This document shows, piece by piece, positions 58,100-58,567 of a stretch of DNA of 58,567 nt. Each line of letters starts with the position of its first letter. Positions within the stretch are counted from its first letter, which is position 1. This DNA comes from an uncultured Bacilli bacterium (lineage in GTDB: Bacteria; Bacillota_I; Bacilli_A; RF39; UBA660), in NCBI GenBank assembly GCA_944363785.1, contig CALVVF010000009.1, positions 1 through 58,567 of the forward strand, written 5' to 3'. A program made the position numbers and the translations under genes. Under the pieces are notes generated by a model that ran no database searches, had not been told where the DNA came from, and was given only the letters and a program-made list of their open reading frames with translations.

Positions 58100-58456
58100 A
58101 TGAATAATGGACAATTAAAATTATCAGTAGCAGAAATACAAGCAGCTGCATCAAGTTTAAGAAACTATGCAACTCAACTTGAAGAACAAGTTTCCGCTAT
58201 GATGAATAGAATTCAAAGCCTAGAAGCAAATCAAGAATTCAAAACAATTACTGGGTCACAAAGTTTCTATGAAAAAGCAGAAACTTTTAATGCCAATACC
58301 CCAAAATTTATCGAAGCAATCAATAAATTCGCAAACTTTTTAGATCAAACAGTAATTACAAACTATGAACAAACAGATACTAGTATTACAGAAGCGCAAG
58401 CAACATTGGAAGAACAACTTGCTGCTTTAGAAAGTTCAGGAAATCTTGGCGCATAA
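58100..58456 (+). CDS. WXG100-like protein 2 lacking the Trp motif
   Basis: A 118-aa helical hairpin protein of EsxA size (LSVAEIQAAASSLRNYATQL then a turn and a second long helix, IEAINKFANFLDQTVI). At the expected turn it reads EFKTITGSQSFYEKA, without Trp, so it is a divergent WXG100 partner. It follows the first WXG100 gene with AAAGGAGAG. Likely forms a heterodimer with it and is a type VII substrate or structural part; the EssC-type ATPase would be outside the window. Confidence 0.75.
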   Translation: MNNGQLKLSVAEIQAAASSLRNYATQLEEQVSAMMNRIQSLEANQEFKTITGSQSFYEKAETFNANTPKFIEAINKFANFLDQTVITNYEQTDTSITEAQATLEEQLAALESSGNLGA

Positions 58457-58535
58457 GTTTAAAGATGCAAAAAAACGAGTAATTAAAAATTGAAATGCAC
58501 CCCTTTGGGTAGACATTATAAAAAAACTAGTTTTA

Positions 58536-58567
58536 TGTTAGAATACACCTTCGAAAGGAGGTGTTTT
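58536..58567 (+). other. Extended -10, SD and hairpin at the window edge
   Basis: TGTTAGAAT (58536-58544) is an extended -10, followed by ACACCTTC-GAAA-GGAGGTGT (58545-58564). The latter contains AAAGGAGGTG, a perfect SD, so either a next gene starts right outside the window with a hairpin-covered SD, or it is a terminator (T-run follows). The window ends before this can be decided. Confidence 0.45.

Overview
The window comes from a low-GC, spore-forming member of the Firmicutes (class Bacilli). Evidence is the very AT-rich sequence, Bacillus-type gene neighbourhoods (dacB-spmA-spmB; radC-mreC-mreD-spoIVFA-spoIVFB; rpsO-pnp-ylxY; sepF-divIVA-ileS with a T-box) and several other sporulation genes (yunB, a YutH/CotS-like coat kinase, a SpoIIB-like protein). 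The short SMC (985 aa, near mollicute length), the compact genes and the lack of mreB beside mreC suggest a reduced-genome gut lineage such as the uncultivated RF39-type Bacilli; that placement is inference. TGA is a normal stop codon (rluB ends with it).

Layout. 1-384: truncated left end of an IS3-family element. 554-1754: twelve tRNA genes on the minus strand behind one promoter, with two terminators. 1861-6967: S1-domain protein, NifU-like scaffold, coat-kinase-like protein, a coiled-coil protein, DUF1292, YutD and YunB. 7080-10160: a minus-strand run of four unnamed membrane proteins. 10300-17837: ferredoxin, rluB, spmA/spmB/dacB, a secreted HExxH protein, a lipoprotein, trpS (with an apparent 4Fe-4S cysteine motif) and a DUF3603 pair. 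18056-23007: Ca2+ P-type ATPase, an anchored helical protein, M29 aminopeptidase and a Tyr-rich coat-like protein. 23036-34251: smc, an inactive-looking YlxY deacetylase homologue, pnp, an HD hydrolase, rpsO with a leader, and ileS behind a T-box with a broken CYTH-domain gene in between.

34255-41459 is the most unusual part. The cell-division operon (PH-like protein, sepF, a DivIVA-like protein lacking the N-terminal domain) is followed, before ileS, by two further transcription units. Each starts with another sepF copy carrying its own extended -10 promoter, and each includes a type IV pilin-like protein with a Cys-rich C-terminal tip plus small membrane-anchored proteins. The two units are recent duplicates: the pilin bodies are nearly identical while the tips have diverged completely. 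41554-51418 continues the cell-surface theme with a 1692-aa Ig-like repeat protein, signal peptidase I, a HerA-like ATPase, a second Ig-like protein and a secreted TasA-like protein.

51490-58567: spoIVFB, spoIVFA, mreD, mreC, radC, a SpoIIB-like protein, feoB and feoA, and finally, divergently, two WXG100/Esx-type proteins that look like the start of a type VII secretion locus running off the window edge.

Reading together: the window mixes housekeeping, sporulation and a cell-surface cluster. The candidate undescribed system is the SepF-linked, duplicated pilin module in the division locus. Its function is not known from sequence alone.
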